Origin: Plantactinospora mayteni
GTDB lineage: Bacteria; Actinomycetota; Actinomycetes; Mycobacteriales; Micromonosporaceae
DNA: 64,000 bases
Direction: 5' to 3'
Assembly (NCBI RefSeq): GCF_016862935.1
Contig: NZ_BONX01000031.1
Location: forward strand, 122,152-186,151
A model generated the notes under the pieces. The model was not told the DNA's origin. It saw only the letters and a program-made list of their open reading frames with translations, and did not search any database. The position numbers and the translations under genes were made by a program. Of this stretch, positions 1-7,262 are shown piece by piece (position 1 is the stretch's first letter; each line of letters opens with the position of its first letter).

Positions 1-1
1 G

Positions 2-20
2 CGTCTGAGGGGGCGGGAGG
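2..20 (+). promoter_or_regulatory. possible -10 element and RBS of the SigE-type sigma gene
   Basis: The window opens with CGTCTGA followed by a purine-rich GGGAGG that ends 6 nt before the GTG start at 27. A CGTC-type -10 element so close to the start is typical of autoregulated ECF sigma genes. The -35 (AACC-type) would lie outside the window, so this is only a partial view. Confidence 0.35.
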
Positions 21-26
21 TGTGCC

Positions 27-551
27 GTGGGTCGGGCGTCCGAGCGGGAATTCACCGCGTTCGTGCACGAGCGGGGCGATGTGCTGCTCCGCGTCGCCCA
101 GGCACTCGCCGGTGACCGCTACGCCGCCGAGGACCTGTTGCAGAACGCGCTGGCGAAGGCGTACGCCCGGTGGCCCCGGATCCGGGGCGACGCGGAGCCG
201 TACGTCCGGCAGATCCTCTACCACGACCAGGTCTCGGTCTGGCGGCGGCGCGGGCGGCGGGCCGAGGTGCCGCATGCCGAGGTGCCGGAACCACCCGCCG
301 CCGACACCCAGCACGACCACGACACGGCGGTCCGGATGATGCTCCGGGACGCGCTGATGATGCTGCCACCCCGACAGCGGGCGGTACTGGTGCTGCGCTA
401 TCTGGAGGACCAGACGGTGGAGCAGACCGCCGCCGCGCTCGGCTGCCGCCCCGGCACCGTGGCCAGCCAGGCATCCCGGGCACTGAGCAAACTCCGCGAA
501 CTCGTGCCGGAGTTCGCGGAGCTGACCCAACGGGCGGAGGCGCTGCGATGA
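27..551 (+). CDS. SigE-family ECF RNA polymerase sigma factor
   Basis: A 174-residue sigma-70 family protein of the SigE-like ECF type common in Actinobacteria. Sigma region 2 spans about residues 5-70 (FTAFVHERGDVLLRVA, then AAEDLLQNALAKAYARW). Region 4 spans about 105-165, with the motif LPPRQRAVLVLRYLEDQTVE and a helix-turn-helix reading AAALGCRPGTVASQASRAL. The GTG start at 27 has a GGGAGG ribosome site 6 nt upstream. The stop overlaps a mini-ORF start (ATGA at 548-551) that leads into the membrane partner at 574, so the two are very probably one operon. It should direct RNA polymerase to a small regulon under control of that partner. The inducing signal cannot be read from the sequence. 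Confidence 0.93.
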   Translation: MGRASEREFTAFVHERGDVLLRVAQALAGDRYAAEDLLQNALAKAYARWPRIRGDAEPYVRQILYHDQVSVWRRRGRRAEVPHAEVPEPPAADTQHDHDTAVRMMLRDALMMLPPRQRAVLVLRYLEDQTVEQTAAALGCRPGTVASQASRALSKLRELVPEFAELTQRAEALR

Positions 552-585
552 GCGAGCGCGCGGAGGTACTGCGATGAGCGAGCGC
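534..585 (+). repeat. 26-bp tandem duplication of RBS and start codon
   Basis: Two adjacent 26-bp units (534-559 and 560-585) differ at two positions. Each carries GCGGAGG, a short spacer, ATG and AGCGAGCGC. As 26 is not a multiple of three, the first ATG (548) opens only a nine-codon frame (MSERAEVLR) whose stop overlaps the second ATG (574-577). The result is a sigma stop, a nonapeptide ORF and the partner gene, joined by two ATGA overlaps. Confidence 0.9.
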
Positions 586-1782
586 GCGGATCGGCTGCTG
601 CGGGAGGCCGTGGCCGAGTTGGCCGGTACCCCGCACCAGCCGCCGGACTTCGCGGCCACCGCCGTCGTCCAGGGGCGGCGGATGCGCCGACGCCGGCAGA
701 CGATCGCGGCGGCAGCGGCGATCGTCGCGGTCGGTGCGATCGTGGCACCGTACGTCTGGCTCCGGCCCGACCCGCAGCCACCGGCCGAGGCGATCGGCGG
801 GCCACCGGCGGCGACCACTCCGGCGGTCACGCCGACGGGTGCGCCGTCCCCCCGGCCCACGCCCTCGGACGCCTGGCCCAACGGGCCGGTGGAGCTGCCC
901 GGCGATGCCCTGGTGCTCAGCGCGGGCTCGACCAGACAAGGGGGCCCGACCTGGGCTTACGACGCCACCCGGCGCCGCTATGTCAGCATCCCGGCGATCT
1001 ACACCTCGGTCCGGATGGCTCCGCACCGCCCGGTGGCCGCGGTACGCCGCACCGACCGACCGACCGACGTCGGGCTGTACGACCTGGCGACCGGCAAGCC
1101 GGAGTGGTTTCGGACCGACGGCGTCGTCACGGCCATGGAGTGGTCGCCGGACGGAAGCCGACTGCTGGCCACCGTCCAGGACAAGAAGAGCGCGATCTAC
1201 TCGATCGGACTGCTCATCCCCGACGACGGACCCATCCGGTACCACCCGGTAAAGACGCGTCCAATGACCTGCACCGCTCTCTGCCGCTTCACCTGGCTGC
1301 CGAACGGCCGGGAGGTGGCACTGCCGCAGGCCGACCCCGTCGTCGACCGTCCGGGGTCAGACGCGTCCCGTCGATCCGGGCTGCAACTCTTCACCGCCGA
1401 CGACGGCACGCCGACCCGGTTCCTGCCGGTCCAGGGCGACGTCTCCAGTTCGGCGGCGTGGTCTCCTGACGGCTCGCTGGTGGTGGTCTCCTCGTGGTCG
1501 GGGTCATCGGCCCCGGGCACCCCGGGCCCGCCGGCCAGCGGGAAGCCGACCGCGCAGCTCGTCTCGGCGCAGACCGGGGAGGTGGTACGGCAACTTCCGA
1601 GCGCCGACGTAACGTGGGTCACGTCCGGCCAGTTCCTCTATCTGGAAACGGTCCAGCCCGGCCGGCTCACCGCGGTGCTGGTCGATTCGACCGGTGTCGA
1701 GCAGGAGCGGGCCGAACTCCCGCGCGAACTGCTCAGGAGCGACGACGTCACGGTCGCGGGCATCACGGTCGCGGGCAGGTGA
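574..1782 (+). CDS. membrane-anchored beta-propeller protein, probable sigma-factor partner
   Basis: A 402-residue protein with a basic cytoplasmic N-terminus (residues 1-42, RRMRRRRQT) and one membrane segment (about 43-64, AAAAIVAVGAIVAPYVWL). A Pro/Thr-rich linker leads to a C-terminal region with TolB/WD40-like blade motifs (EWSPDGSRLLATV, AAWSPDGSLVVVSS). Placement directly after a SigE-type sigma gene, with translational coupling, suggests it senses something outside the membrane and restrains the sigma factor. No zinc-binding anti-sigma motif is visible, so the anti-sigma role is inference. The gene at 59421 has the same layout and the same kind of neighbour. The start at 574 is preferred over 548 because only 574 is in frame. 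Confidence 0.75.
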   Translation: MSERADRLLREAVAELAGTPHQPPDFAATAVVQGRRMRRRRQTIAAAAAIVAVGAIVAPYVWLRPDPQPPAEAIGGPPAATTPAVTPTGAPSPRPTPSDAWPNGPVELPGDALVLSAGSTRQGGPTWAYDATRRRYVSIPAIYTSVRMAPHRPVAAVRRTDRPTDVGLYDLATGKPEWFRTDGVVTAMEWSPDGSRLLATVQDKKSAIYSIGLLIPDDGPIRYHPVKTRPMTCTALCRFTWLPNGREVALPQADPVVDRPGSDASRRSGLQLFTADDGTPTRFLPVQGDVSSSAAWSPDGSLVVVSSWSGSSAPGTPGPPASGKPTAQLVSAQTGEVVRQLPSADVTWVTSGQFLYLETVQPGRLTAVLVDSTGVEQERAELPRELLRSDDVTVAGITVAGR

Positions 1783-2081
1783 TCGTCGGGTAACGATCCG
1801 GTACGCAGCACGCCGGAACCGGGAAGTTTTGCCCCCATTCGGGACTGCGAACGGCTAGTGTCGCACGGACGTCCGGCCGGGGTGGGTGCGGTGAACCAGG
1901 CCCCGATCCGCTGCCCACCGGCCGGCGTCCGAGCCTTCCCGACCGGGGGTCCAAGCCGTCCCGATCGGGGACCGCCGCATCGGATCCGGCGCCTCCGACC
2001 GACACCGTCCAATCTGGATTCACCTGCCGGGACGCAGGCACGGTCAACTCACGGGTTGCCCGGGCAGGTTACCTTTCAGTC
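1783..2081. other. intergenic region, nothing recognised
   Basis: About 300 bp between the beta-propeller gene and the NfeD-like gene. It has no convincing coding frame and no clear terminator. It probably holds the promoter for the NfeD/flotillin operon, but no element can be assigned. Confidence 0.4.
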
Positions 2082-2594
2082 GTGGCAGCGGGGACTCTGA
2101 TCTTCCTCATCATCGGCGGCGCCGGAGTCGCGGTGCTGGTGCTCGCCCTGCTCGGCACCGAGTTGGCGCACATCGGCAACCCGAACATCGACGGCCCGAT
2201 CAGCCTGGAGACGATCGCCGGGTTCGCCGGCGTACTCGGCTTCGGCGGGGCCATCGCCAACGAGGTACTCGGCGGGCGTACCCTCGGCCAGGTCGTCGCC
2301 GCCGCTGGCCTGGGCGCGCTGGCGGCGCTGCCGGCCGGCTGGCTCGCGGCCCGGCTCTCCCGGGCGGCCCGCAACATGCGGACCGACGCCACCCCGACCC
2401 GCAACGACCTGGTCGGGGCCCTCGGGGTGGTGGTCACCCCGATCCCCGACGCCGGCTATGGCGAGGTGCGGGTCCGGGTGGGTGGCCAGCCGGTGAAACT
2501 CAACGCCCGAGCCGAGCGACCGATAGCGCTCGGCGCGCAGATCTTCGTCGTCGAGGCGCTGACCGAAACCAGCGTCCTCGTCGAGACCTACTGA
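2082..2594 (+). CDS. NfeD-like membrane protein, flotillin partner
   Basis: A 170-residue protein with a GTG start. The N-terminal two thirds are hydrophobic: a first membrane helix (about 3-24, LIFLIIGGAGVAVLVLALLG), then Gly/Ala-rich segments around 45-62 and 68-88. The last 60 residues (about 107-170) form a small beta-rich domain beginning LVGALGVVVTPIPDAGYGEVRV and ending VEALTETSVLVETY, which fits the OB-fold of NfeD proteins. The next gene, 133 bp downstream, is a flotillin. NfeD-flotillin pairs are known in bacterial membrane-microdomain operons, for example yuaF-floT in Bacillus. The domain call rests on this pairing and on the C-terminal pattern. Confidence 0.75.
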   Translation: MAAGTLIFLIIGGAGVAVLVLALLGTELAHIGNPNIDGPISLETIAGFAGVLGFGGAIANEVLGGRTLGQVVAAAGLGALAALPAGWLAARLSRAARNMRTDATPTRNDLVGALGVVVTPIPDAGYGEVRVRVGGQPVKLNARAERPIALGAQIFVVEALTETSVLVETY

Positions 2595-2727
2595 CCCCGG
2601 GCCGGTCCGCCCGCCGAGCGCCACCGCCCGGACACCGGCGCCACCCACCCGGTACACCCGTCCACCACCCACGAACCCCGACAGTCGACCGCGCACGTCA
2701 AACCCCCAATCCGAAACGGACGGTGCA

Positions 2728-4257
2728 ATGCTGATCCTCATCGCCATCGGCGGAGCAGTGCTCCTGGCCCTCATCCTCGTCATGTTCGTGCTCTCCCGGA
2801 TCAAGGTCGCCGGGCCGAACGAGGCATTCATCGTCACCGGCCGCAAGGGCCGTACGACGCAGAGCGCCGACGGCAGCCGCTCCACCGACATGTCCGGGCA
2901 GAAGGTCGTACTCGGCGCCTCGGTCTTCGTCCTGCCGGTGGTGCAGAAGCTCCAGTCGCTCGACCTGTCCAGCCGGCGGATCGACGTCAGCATCAAGGGC
3001 GCGGTCAGCAAGCAGGGCATCCGGGCCGAGCTGCACGGCGTCGCGATCGTCAAGGTCGGCGGTACCGAGGACGCGATCCGCGCGGCGGCGCAGCGGTTCC
3101 TGCACCAGCAGGACGAGATCGAGAGCTTCACCCGCGAGGTACTGGCCGGTGCGCTCCGCTCGATCGTCGGCCGGCTCACCGTCGAGGAGATCATCCGGGA
3201 CCGGGCGGCCTTCGCCAGCGCGGTCGCCGAGGAGGCCGAGCACTCGATGACCAACCAGGGTCTGGTGCTCGACACCTTCCAACTCCAGGACATCCTGGCC
3301 GAGGGCTCCTACCTCCAGGACCTCGGCCGGCCCGAGGCGGCCCGGGTGCTCAAGGACGCGGCCATCGCCGAGGCGCGGGCCCGGCAGGTCGCCGAGACGG
3401 AGCGGCTGCTCGCCGAGGAGGCGATCGCCGAGGCGAACCGGAACCTGGCGCTGAAGCAGGCCGGCATCCAGGCCGAGATCGACGCGGCCAAGGCCAAGTC
3501 CGCCGCCGCCGGCCCGCTGGCCCAGGCCGAGCGGGACCAGGCGATCCTGACCGAGCAGCAGAAGGTCGCCGAGCGCAACGCCGAGCTGAAGCAGCGCCAG
3601 CTCGACACCGAGGTCCGCAAGCCGGCCGACGCGGCCCGGTACAAGGTGGAGCAGGAGGCCGAGGCGTCCCGCAACGCGGCGGTGCTGGGCGCCGACGCCG
3701 AGCGGCAAGCCACCATCGCCGCCGCACAGGCGCACGCCGAGCAGGCCCGACTGACCGGTGAGGGCGAGCGGGCCCGCCGGGCGGCCCTGGCCGAGGCGAA
3801 CGCGATCGAGGGTGCCAAGGAGGGTGAGGCCGAGCAGCGCCGGCGTACCGCGATCGCGGACGCGGTCGAGCGGGAGGGCCAGGCGGAGGCCGCGGCGATC
3901 CTCGCCCGGGGCCAGGCCGAGGCCGAGGCGATGTCCCGCAAGGCCGAGGCCTTCGCGTCGTACGGCGAGGCCGCCGTGCTCGACCTGCTGGTCAAGGTAC
4001 TGCCGCAGGTGGTCGAGGCGGCGAGCGCTCCGGTCGGCGCGATCGACAAGATCACGGTGATCTCGACCGACGGCGCCTCCTCGCTGACCAAGTCGGTGGC
4101 GGCCAACGTGGCCCAGGGCCTCCAGCTCGGCAGCGACCTGACCGGGGTCGACCTGACCGGGCTGCTCGCCCGGCTCGGCGCGGCCCGGGGCGGCGCCGAC
4201 CAGGTCGTCGACGGCACGCTGACCAACGGCGGCAAGGCGGTCGAGCCGACGAGCTGA
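2728..4257 (+). CDS. flotillin / SPFH (band 7) domain protein
   Basis: A 509-residue protein with an N-terminal membrane segment (about 1-24, MLILIAIGGAVLLALILVMF) followed by IKVAGPNEAFIVTG, the usual entry into an SPFH domain (about 28-200). Residues about 200-400 are an extremely Ala/Glu/Arg-rich coiled coil with recurring AEA and EAE patterns, as in flotillins. The C-terminus is a short conserved tail (VLDLLVKVLPQVVEAASAPV). Flotillins assemble into membrane-associated oligomers that organise functional microdomains. The NfeD-like gene upstream supports the call. Length and architecture match FloT/FloA-type proteins. An ATG at 2728 is the first start before the membrane helix. Confidence 0.92.
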   Translation: MLILIAIGGAVLLALILVMFVLSRIKVAGPNEAFIVTGRKGRTTQSADGSRSTDMSGQKVVLGASVFVLPVVQKLQSLDLSSRRIDVSIKGAVSKQGIRAELHGVAIVKVGGTEDAIRAAAQRFLHQQDEIESFTREVLAGALRSIVGRLTVEEIIRDRAAFASAVAEEAEHSMTNQGLVLDTFQLQDILAEGSYLQDLGRPEAARVLKDAAIAEARARQVAETERLLAEEAIAEANRNLALKQAGIQAEIDAAKAKSAAAGPLAQAERDQAILTEQQKVAERNAELKQRQLDTEVRKPADAARYKVEQEAEASRNAAVLGADAERQATIAAAQAHAEQARLTGEGERARRAALAEANAIEGAKEGEAEQRRRTAIADAVEREGQAEAAAILARGQAEAEAMSRKAEAFASYGEAAVLDLLVKVLPQVVEAASAPVGAIDKITVISTDGASSLTKSVAANVAQGLQLGSDLTGVDLTGLLARLGAARGGADQVVDGTLTNGGKAVEPTS

Positions 4258-4275
4258 CCCGAGGACGTTCCACCC

Positions 4276-4315
4276 GCGGCCCGGCCCCGGAGTTGCCGCT
4301 CCGGTGCCGGGCCGC
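4276..4315. terminator. bidirectional hairpin terminator
   Basis: A perfect 10-bp outer stem (4276-4285 with 4306-4315) and a 6-bp inner stem (4287-4292 with 4299-4304) close a 6-nt loop. It lies between the convergent flotillin gene and the minus-strand gene ending at 4377. There is no T-tract, which is usual for high-GC actinobacterial terminators. Confidence 0.75.
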
Positions 4316-4376
4316 CTGCCGTCCCCGGCGGGGAGTCTCGCGCGGCCGTTCGTTCCGGCAGGGCGGGGCGGGGTTG

Positions 4377-5423
4377 CTACTGGAGGTCGAGCAGGAACGG
4401 CGTACCGGGGCAGGTGGGGCAGACGAAGATCCGGAGCGAGCCCCACCGTCCGACGGTCACGCCCGTGGGGCCCGGCGCGTACCGGTCCGGCGGCTCGTCG
4501 TCCGGCCGGGGCCGTTCGACCGGGCGCCACCGGTCCCGCGTGCCGCCGTCGTACTCGCTGGAGGCGACGACCAGGGCCAGCGCCGTCGGGCCGGCGCACT
4601 CCGGGCACGGGGTCGGGATCAGGTCGGTGAGGCTCCAGTTGGCGTACCCGCCGACCTTCCAGCCCGGCGCCATGAAGGTGGCGACGTAGTCGGCGCCGGA
4701 CTCCTGCTCCCAGTCGTCCACCCGGGCGCGCAGCTCGGCGGGGAGTTCGTCCGGAAAGGGGTACTCGACGACCTGCTCCGGGAAGACCCGGCACGACCTC
4801 GGCAGGTATCCCTCGTTACCGACCTCGCCGGATGGCGGCGGCCCGGGGCGTACCCGGGTCAGCCCGGCCTCCCGCCGCCAGTGCAGCCGTACGGTCGGGC
4901 CCCAGAGGCGGTCCTGCTCGTGTTCGAACGGGCACCAGAGCACCTGCAACAGGTCGGCACCGCCCGGCCGGGGCAGGTCCGGTACGTCGTCCGCCCGCAA
5001 CTGCGCCAGCACCGTCATCGGGTTCGGCACCGGGTGCGGTCGGGGCCGGTAGCGGTGCCCGAGCACCCGACCGCCGCCCTCGGAGCCCCAGCCGGTGAAG
5101 CCGTCCCCCACCAGCCGGCGGATCTCGTCGTGCAGCTCCCGTTCCCCGTCGGCGAGCACGTGCCGTGCGGTCCGCCGGGCCTCGGCCGCCCGCAACCGCT
5201 CGACCAACTCGACCGGGATCGGCACCTCCTCCCGCACCTGGTGCGGCGCGTCGCAGGTCGGCCACGGCTCGTCCGCCGGCCACCGCAGCGGCCCGCCGAC
5301 GTGGCTGCCGGTCGCGGTCACCGGCCCCGGTCGCGGGTGCAGCCGGGTGGTGGTCCGGCCGACCGCCGCGAGCCCCGGAAACCGGTCCAGCAGGTTGGCC
5401 GGCAGTGCCGGCGTGGTGATCAC
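4377..5423 (-). CDS. conserved hypothetical protein, possibly DUF1963/YwqG-like
   Basis: A 348-residue soluble protein with a GTG start at 5423 and GGGAG upstream. It begins near a HVGGPLRWPADEPWP motif, has a central region with LAQLRADDVPDLPRPGGADLLQVLWCP, and ends with two Cys pairs (PCPECAGPTALALV at about 269 and FVCPTCPGTPFLLDLQ at the end) that may bind metal. The GGP-WP motif and the quantitative-looking middle resemble DUF1963-type proteins, whose biochemical role is unknown. The upstream gene on the same strand ends only 13 bp before this start, so the two probably form an operon. Function is not assigned. Confidence 0.6.
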   Translation of the reverse strand: MITTPALPANLLDRFPGLAAVGRTTTRLHPRPGPVTATGSHVGGPLRWPADEPWPTCDAPHQVREEVPIPVELVERLRAAEARRTARHVLADGERELHDEIRRLVGDGFTGWGSEGGGRVLGHRYRPRPHPVPNPMTVLAQLRADDVPDLPRPGGADLLQVLWCPFEHEQDRLWGPTVRLHWRREAGLTRVRPGPPPSGEVGNEGYLPRSCRVFPEQVVEYPFPDELPAELRARVDDWEQESGADYVATFMAPGWKVGGYANWSLTDLIPTPCPECAGPTALALVVASSEYDGGTRDRWRPVERPRPDDEPPDRYAPGPTGVTVGRWGSLRIFVCPTCPGTPFLLDLQ

Positions 5424-5436
5424 GGTTCTGTGCTCC

Positions 5437-6138
5437 CTACTCCGAGCGGGCGTACAGGGTGGTGGAGGCCAGGGACTCCAGGGTCAGCTTGTCGCCGGCA
5501 CAGGTGTGGCTGGACGGGGCGGTCGAGGCGGTGAAGGGCCGCCAGCGTCCGGGGGTACCGGCACCGACCCGAAGCCGTACCTCGGCGGCGGAGCGTACGT
5601 CCCGCAGCTCGATCCGGTCACCGGCGAGCGTGTAGCGGTAGTCGACCCGTCCCCGCAGTTCGAGCACGACCTCCTGGCCGGCGTGACTGCTGGCGAAGAC
5701 CGTGCCGCTGCCGTAGTCGACGATCCCGACGCCCTCGGCGCTGAGCGAGAGCGTCGACCCAATGCCACCGGTGAAGCTCAGCCGGCCCACCTCGGGTACG
5801 TCCACCTGCTCTCGATGCGAGGTGACCCGCCAGGTGCCGGCCAGACAGCCGGCGGCGACCGGTGCACCGCTCGGGATATTCCCCGGCGTGGGGGTGCCGC
5901 CGGTGGACGGGCCGGTGCCGGTCGGGTCCACCGGCCCGCCGTCCCGGAGCACGAGTACGAGCACTGTCGCGACGACGAGGGCCACCAGCGTCGACCCCAG
6001 CGCCACCATCGGCACCAGGAAGGAGCGGTTGTCGGGCCGACCCGAGACGGCCACGATCACCTCCCCGCCGGTCGTACGCCGGATAGCACGGTAGCGGAGT
6101 GGGCGCGGCGGGCGAACCGGCCGTTCCGGCATTGACAT
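5437..6138 (-). CDS. single-pass membrane protein with extracytoplasmic beta-rich domain
   Basis: A 233-residue protein. Residues about 1-40 are cytoplasmic and basic. One membrane helix follows (about 42-66, PMVALGSTLVALVVATVLVLVL), then a Gly/Thr/Pro linker, then an exported domain beginning CLAGTWRVTSHREQV. The LAGTWRV opening and alternating hydrophobic strands suggest a lipocalin-like barrel, but this is only a resemblance. Two Cys (at the start of the domain and in SSHTCAGDK) could form a disulfide. It is the first gene of a likely two-gene operon with the downstream Cys-pair protein. Two in-frame ATGs (6138, 6132) are possible starts. Confidence 0.6.
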   Translation of the reverse strand: MSMPERPVRPPRPLRYRAIRRTTGGEVIVAVSGRPDNRSFLVPMVALGSTLVALVVATVLVLVLRDGGPVDPTGTGPSTGGTPTPGNIPSGAPVAAGCLAGTWRVTSHREQVDVPEVGRLSFTGGIGSTLSLSAEGVGIVDYGSGTVFASSHAGQEVVLELRGRVDYRYTLAGDRIELRDVRSAAEVRLRVGAGTPGRWRPFTASTAPSSHTCAGDKLTLESLASTTLYARSE

Positions 6139-6145
6139 CCCGCCG

Positions 6146-6187
6146 GCTGTAACAGAGGCTGTTACAGCGAACCAGATCTGTTACAGC
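6146..6187 (+). promoter_or_regulatory. three-box palindromic operator upstream of the Rrf2 gene
   Basis: Three copies of the 9-bp palindrome CTGTWACAG lie at 6147-6155, 6159-6167 and 6178-6186. The first two also make a larger inverted repeat, GCTGTAACAG and CTGTTACAGC around AGG. The cluster lies 24 bp before the Rrf2 start and between divergent genes. This is the expected place for an autoregulatory site also controlling the minus-strand operon. A TTGACA hexamer (6132-6137) sits just upstream. Confidence 0.65.
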
Positions 6188-6209
6188 TAACGGACGGCGG
6201 TGCGGCACG

Positions 6210-6683
6210 GTGGCGGCGAACAGTCGACTGACGATCGCGGTGCACGCGCTGACCTGGATGGCGCTCGCCGAGCGGCGTGGCCGGCAGGTGCTCACCTCCG
6301 AGCAGGTCGCCGCGAGCGTGCGGACCAACCCGGTGGTCGTCCGGCGCAGTCTCGGGCAGCTTCGGCAGGCGGGCCTGGTCACCGTGCGGCACGGCGTCGG
6401 CGCGGGCTGGAGCCTGGCCCGGCCGCCCGACGAGATCACCCTGCTCGACGTGTACGCCGCGGTCGAGCGGGAGCCCCTGTTCGCCCTGCACCACAGCGAG
6501 CCGAACCTGGCGTGCCCGGTCGGCAGGGGCATCCGACCGGCCCTCGGACGGTTCTACGGCGACGTCGACCAGGCGCTGCGCCGGGAACTCGCGCGGACGT
6601 CGATCACCGACGTGCTGGACGAGACCGTCACCGACGTGCGGGACGAAACCCTGGAGACGGGACAGGAGCCGGGACTGGAATGA
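6210..6683 (+). CDS. Rrf2-family transcriptional regulator
   Basis: A 157-residue protein with a GTG start. The N-terminal winged helix reads RLTIAVHALTWMALAERR, then LTSEQVAASVRTNPVVVRRSLGQLRQAGLV as the helix-turn-helix, then a wing (RHGVGAGWSLARPPDEITLLDVYAAV), all in Rrf2 order. Only one Cys is present (NLACPVGRGI, about residue 96), so a three-Cys iron-sulfur centre as in NsrR or IscR is not expected. A YwnA-like single-Cys or metabolite sensor is more likely. Three palindromic boxes lie just upstream. Its stop overlaps the start of the NIPSNAP remnant (ATGA at 6680), so that gene was co-transcribed with it. Confidence 0.9.
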   Translation: MAANSRLTIAVHALTWMALAERRGRQVLTSEQVAASVRTNPVVVRRSLGQLRQAGLVTVRHGVGAGWSLARPPDEITLLDVYAAVEREPLFALHHSEPNLACPVGRGIRPALGRFYGDVDQALRRELARTSITDVLDETVTDVRDETLETGQEPGLE

Positions 6684-7175
6684 ACGACGTACGCCACCCG
6701 GTCGTCGAACTCCGGCAGTACACCCTGCACGGGGGCGCGCGGGACGTGCTGGTCGACCTCTTCGACCGCGAGTTCGTCGAATCGCAGGAGGCGGCCGGGA
6801 TGGCGGTCGTCGGGCAGTTCCACGACCTGGCCGACCCGGACCGCTTCGTCTGGCTCCGGGGGTTCCCCGACATGCCCCGCCGGGCCGCGGCACTGCACGA
6901 GTTCTACGGCGGCCCGGTCTGGCGCCACACCCGTCGCCTGCCTGTCGACCGAGTACGCCGAGAACACCTTCCCGGCCCTGCCGGTACGTACCGGGGAACA
7001 CGTCGTCTGCTGGCTCAGCCGGTTCGCCGACGCCGCGCGGCTCGACGACCACCTCCGGCGCCTGGACCGGTTTCCCCGCTGGCGGGACGAGGTGCTGCCC
7101 GAGCTGTCCGCCACGCTCACCGCGCCACCGCGACAGTTGCGGCTGGCACCGACGGCCCGCTCGGCGCTGCGCTGA
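6680..7175 (+). pseudogene. NIPSNAP-family protein gene, disrupted by internal deletion and frameshift
   Basis: The 5' part (frame of 6680) encodes a normal NIPSNAP N-terminus (VVELRQYTLHGGARDVLVDLF through LHEFYGGPVWR). The frame then goes wrong. From about 6927 the frame starting at position 0 mod 3 encodes a normal C-terminus (TPVACLSTEYAENTFPALPV through LRLAPTARSALR) ending at TGA 7173-7175. The junction lies near 6920-6930 at the sequence GGCGCCAC. Family members are about 240 residues long with a mid-section linking these blocks, which is missing here. I infer loss of roughly 60-90 codons by a deletion not divisible by three. No intact protein can be made, although read-through in the first frame continues to 7273. 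A sequencing or assembly collapse is the alternative. Confidence 0.8.
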
Positions 7176-7262
7176 CAGTGCGGATGTACGTGAGTCCCGT
7201 ACCGGCCGGTCTGACCCTCGCTCTGACGGTGCGGCTGGCCGGGTCGGTCCCGCAGGTGCCGG

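Noticed and set aside
2698..4794. A 698-codon minus-strand frame opposite the flotillin gene
   Set aside because: It mirrors the coiled-coil gene's codon structure and contains no domain.
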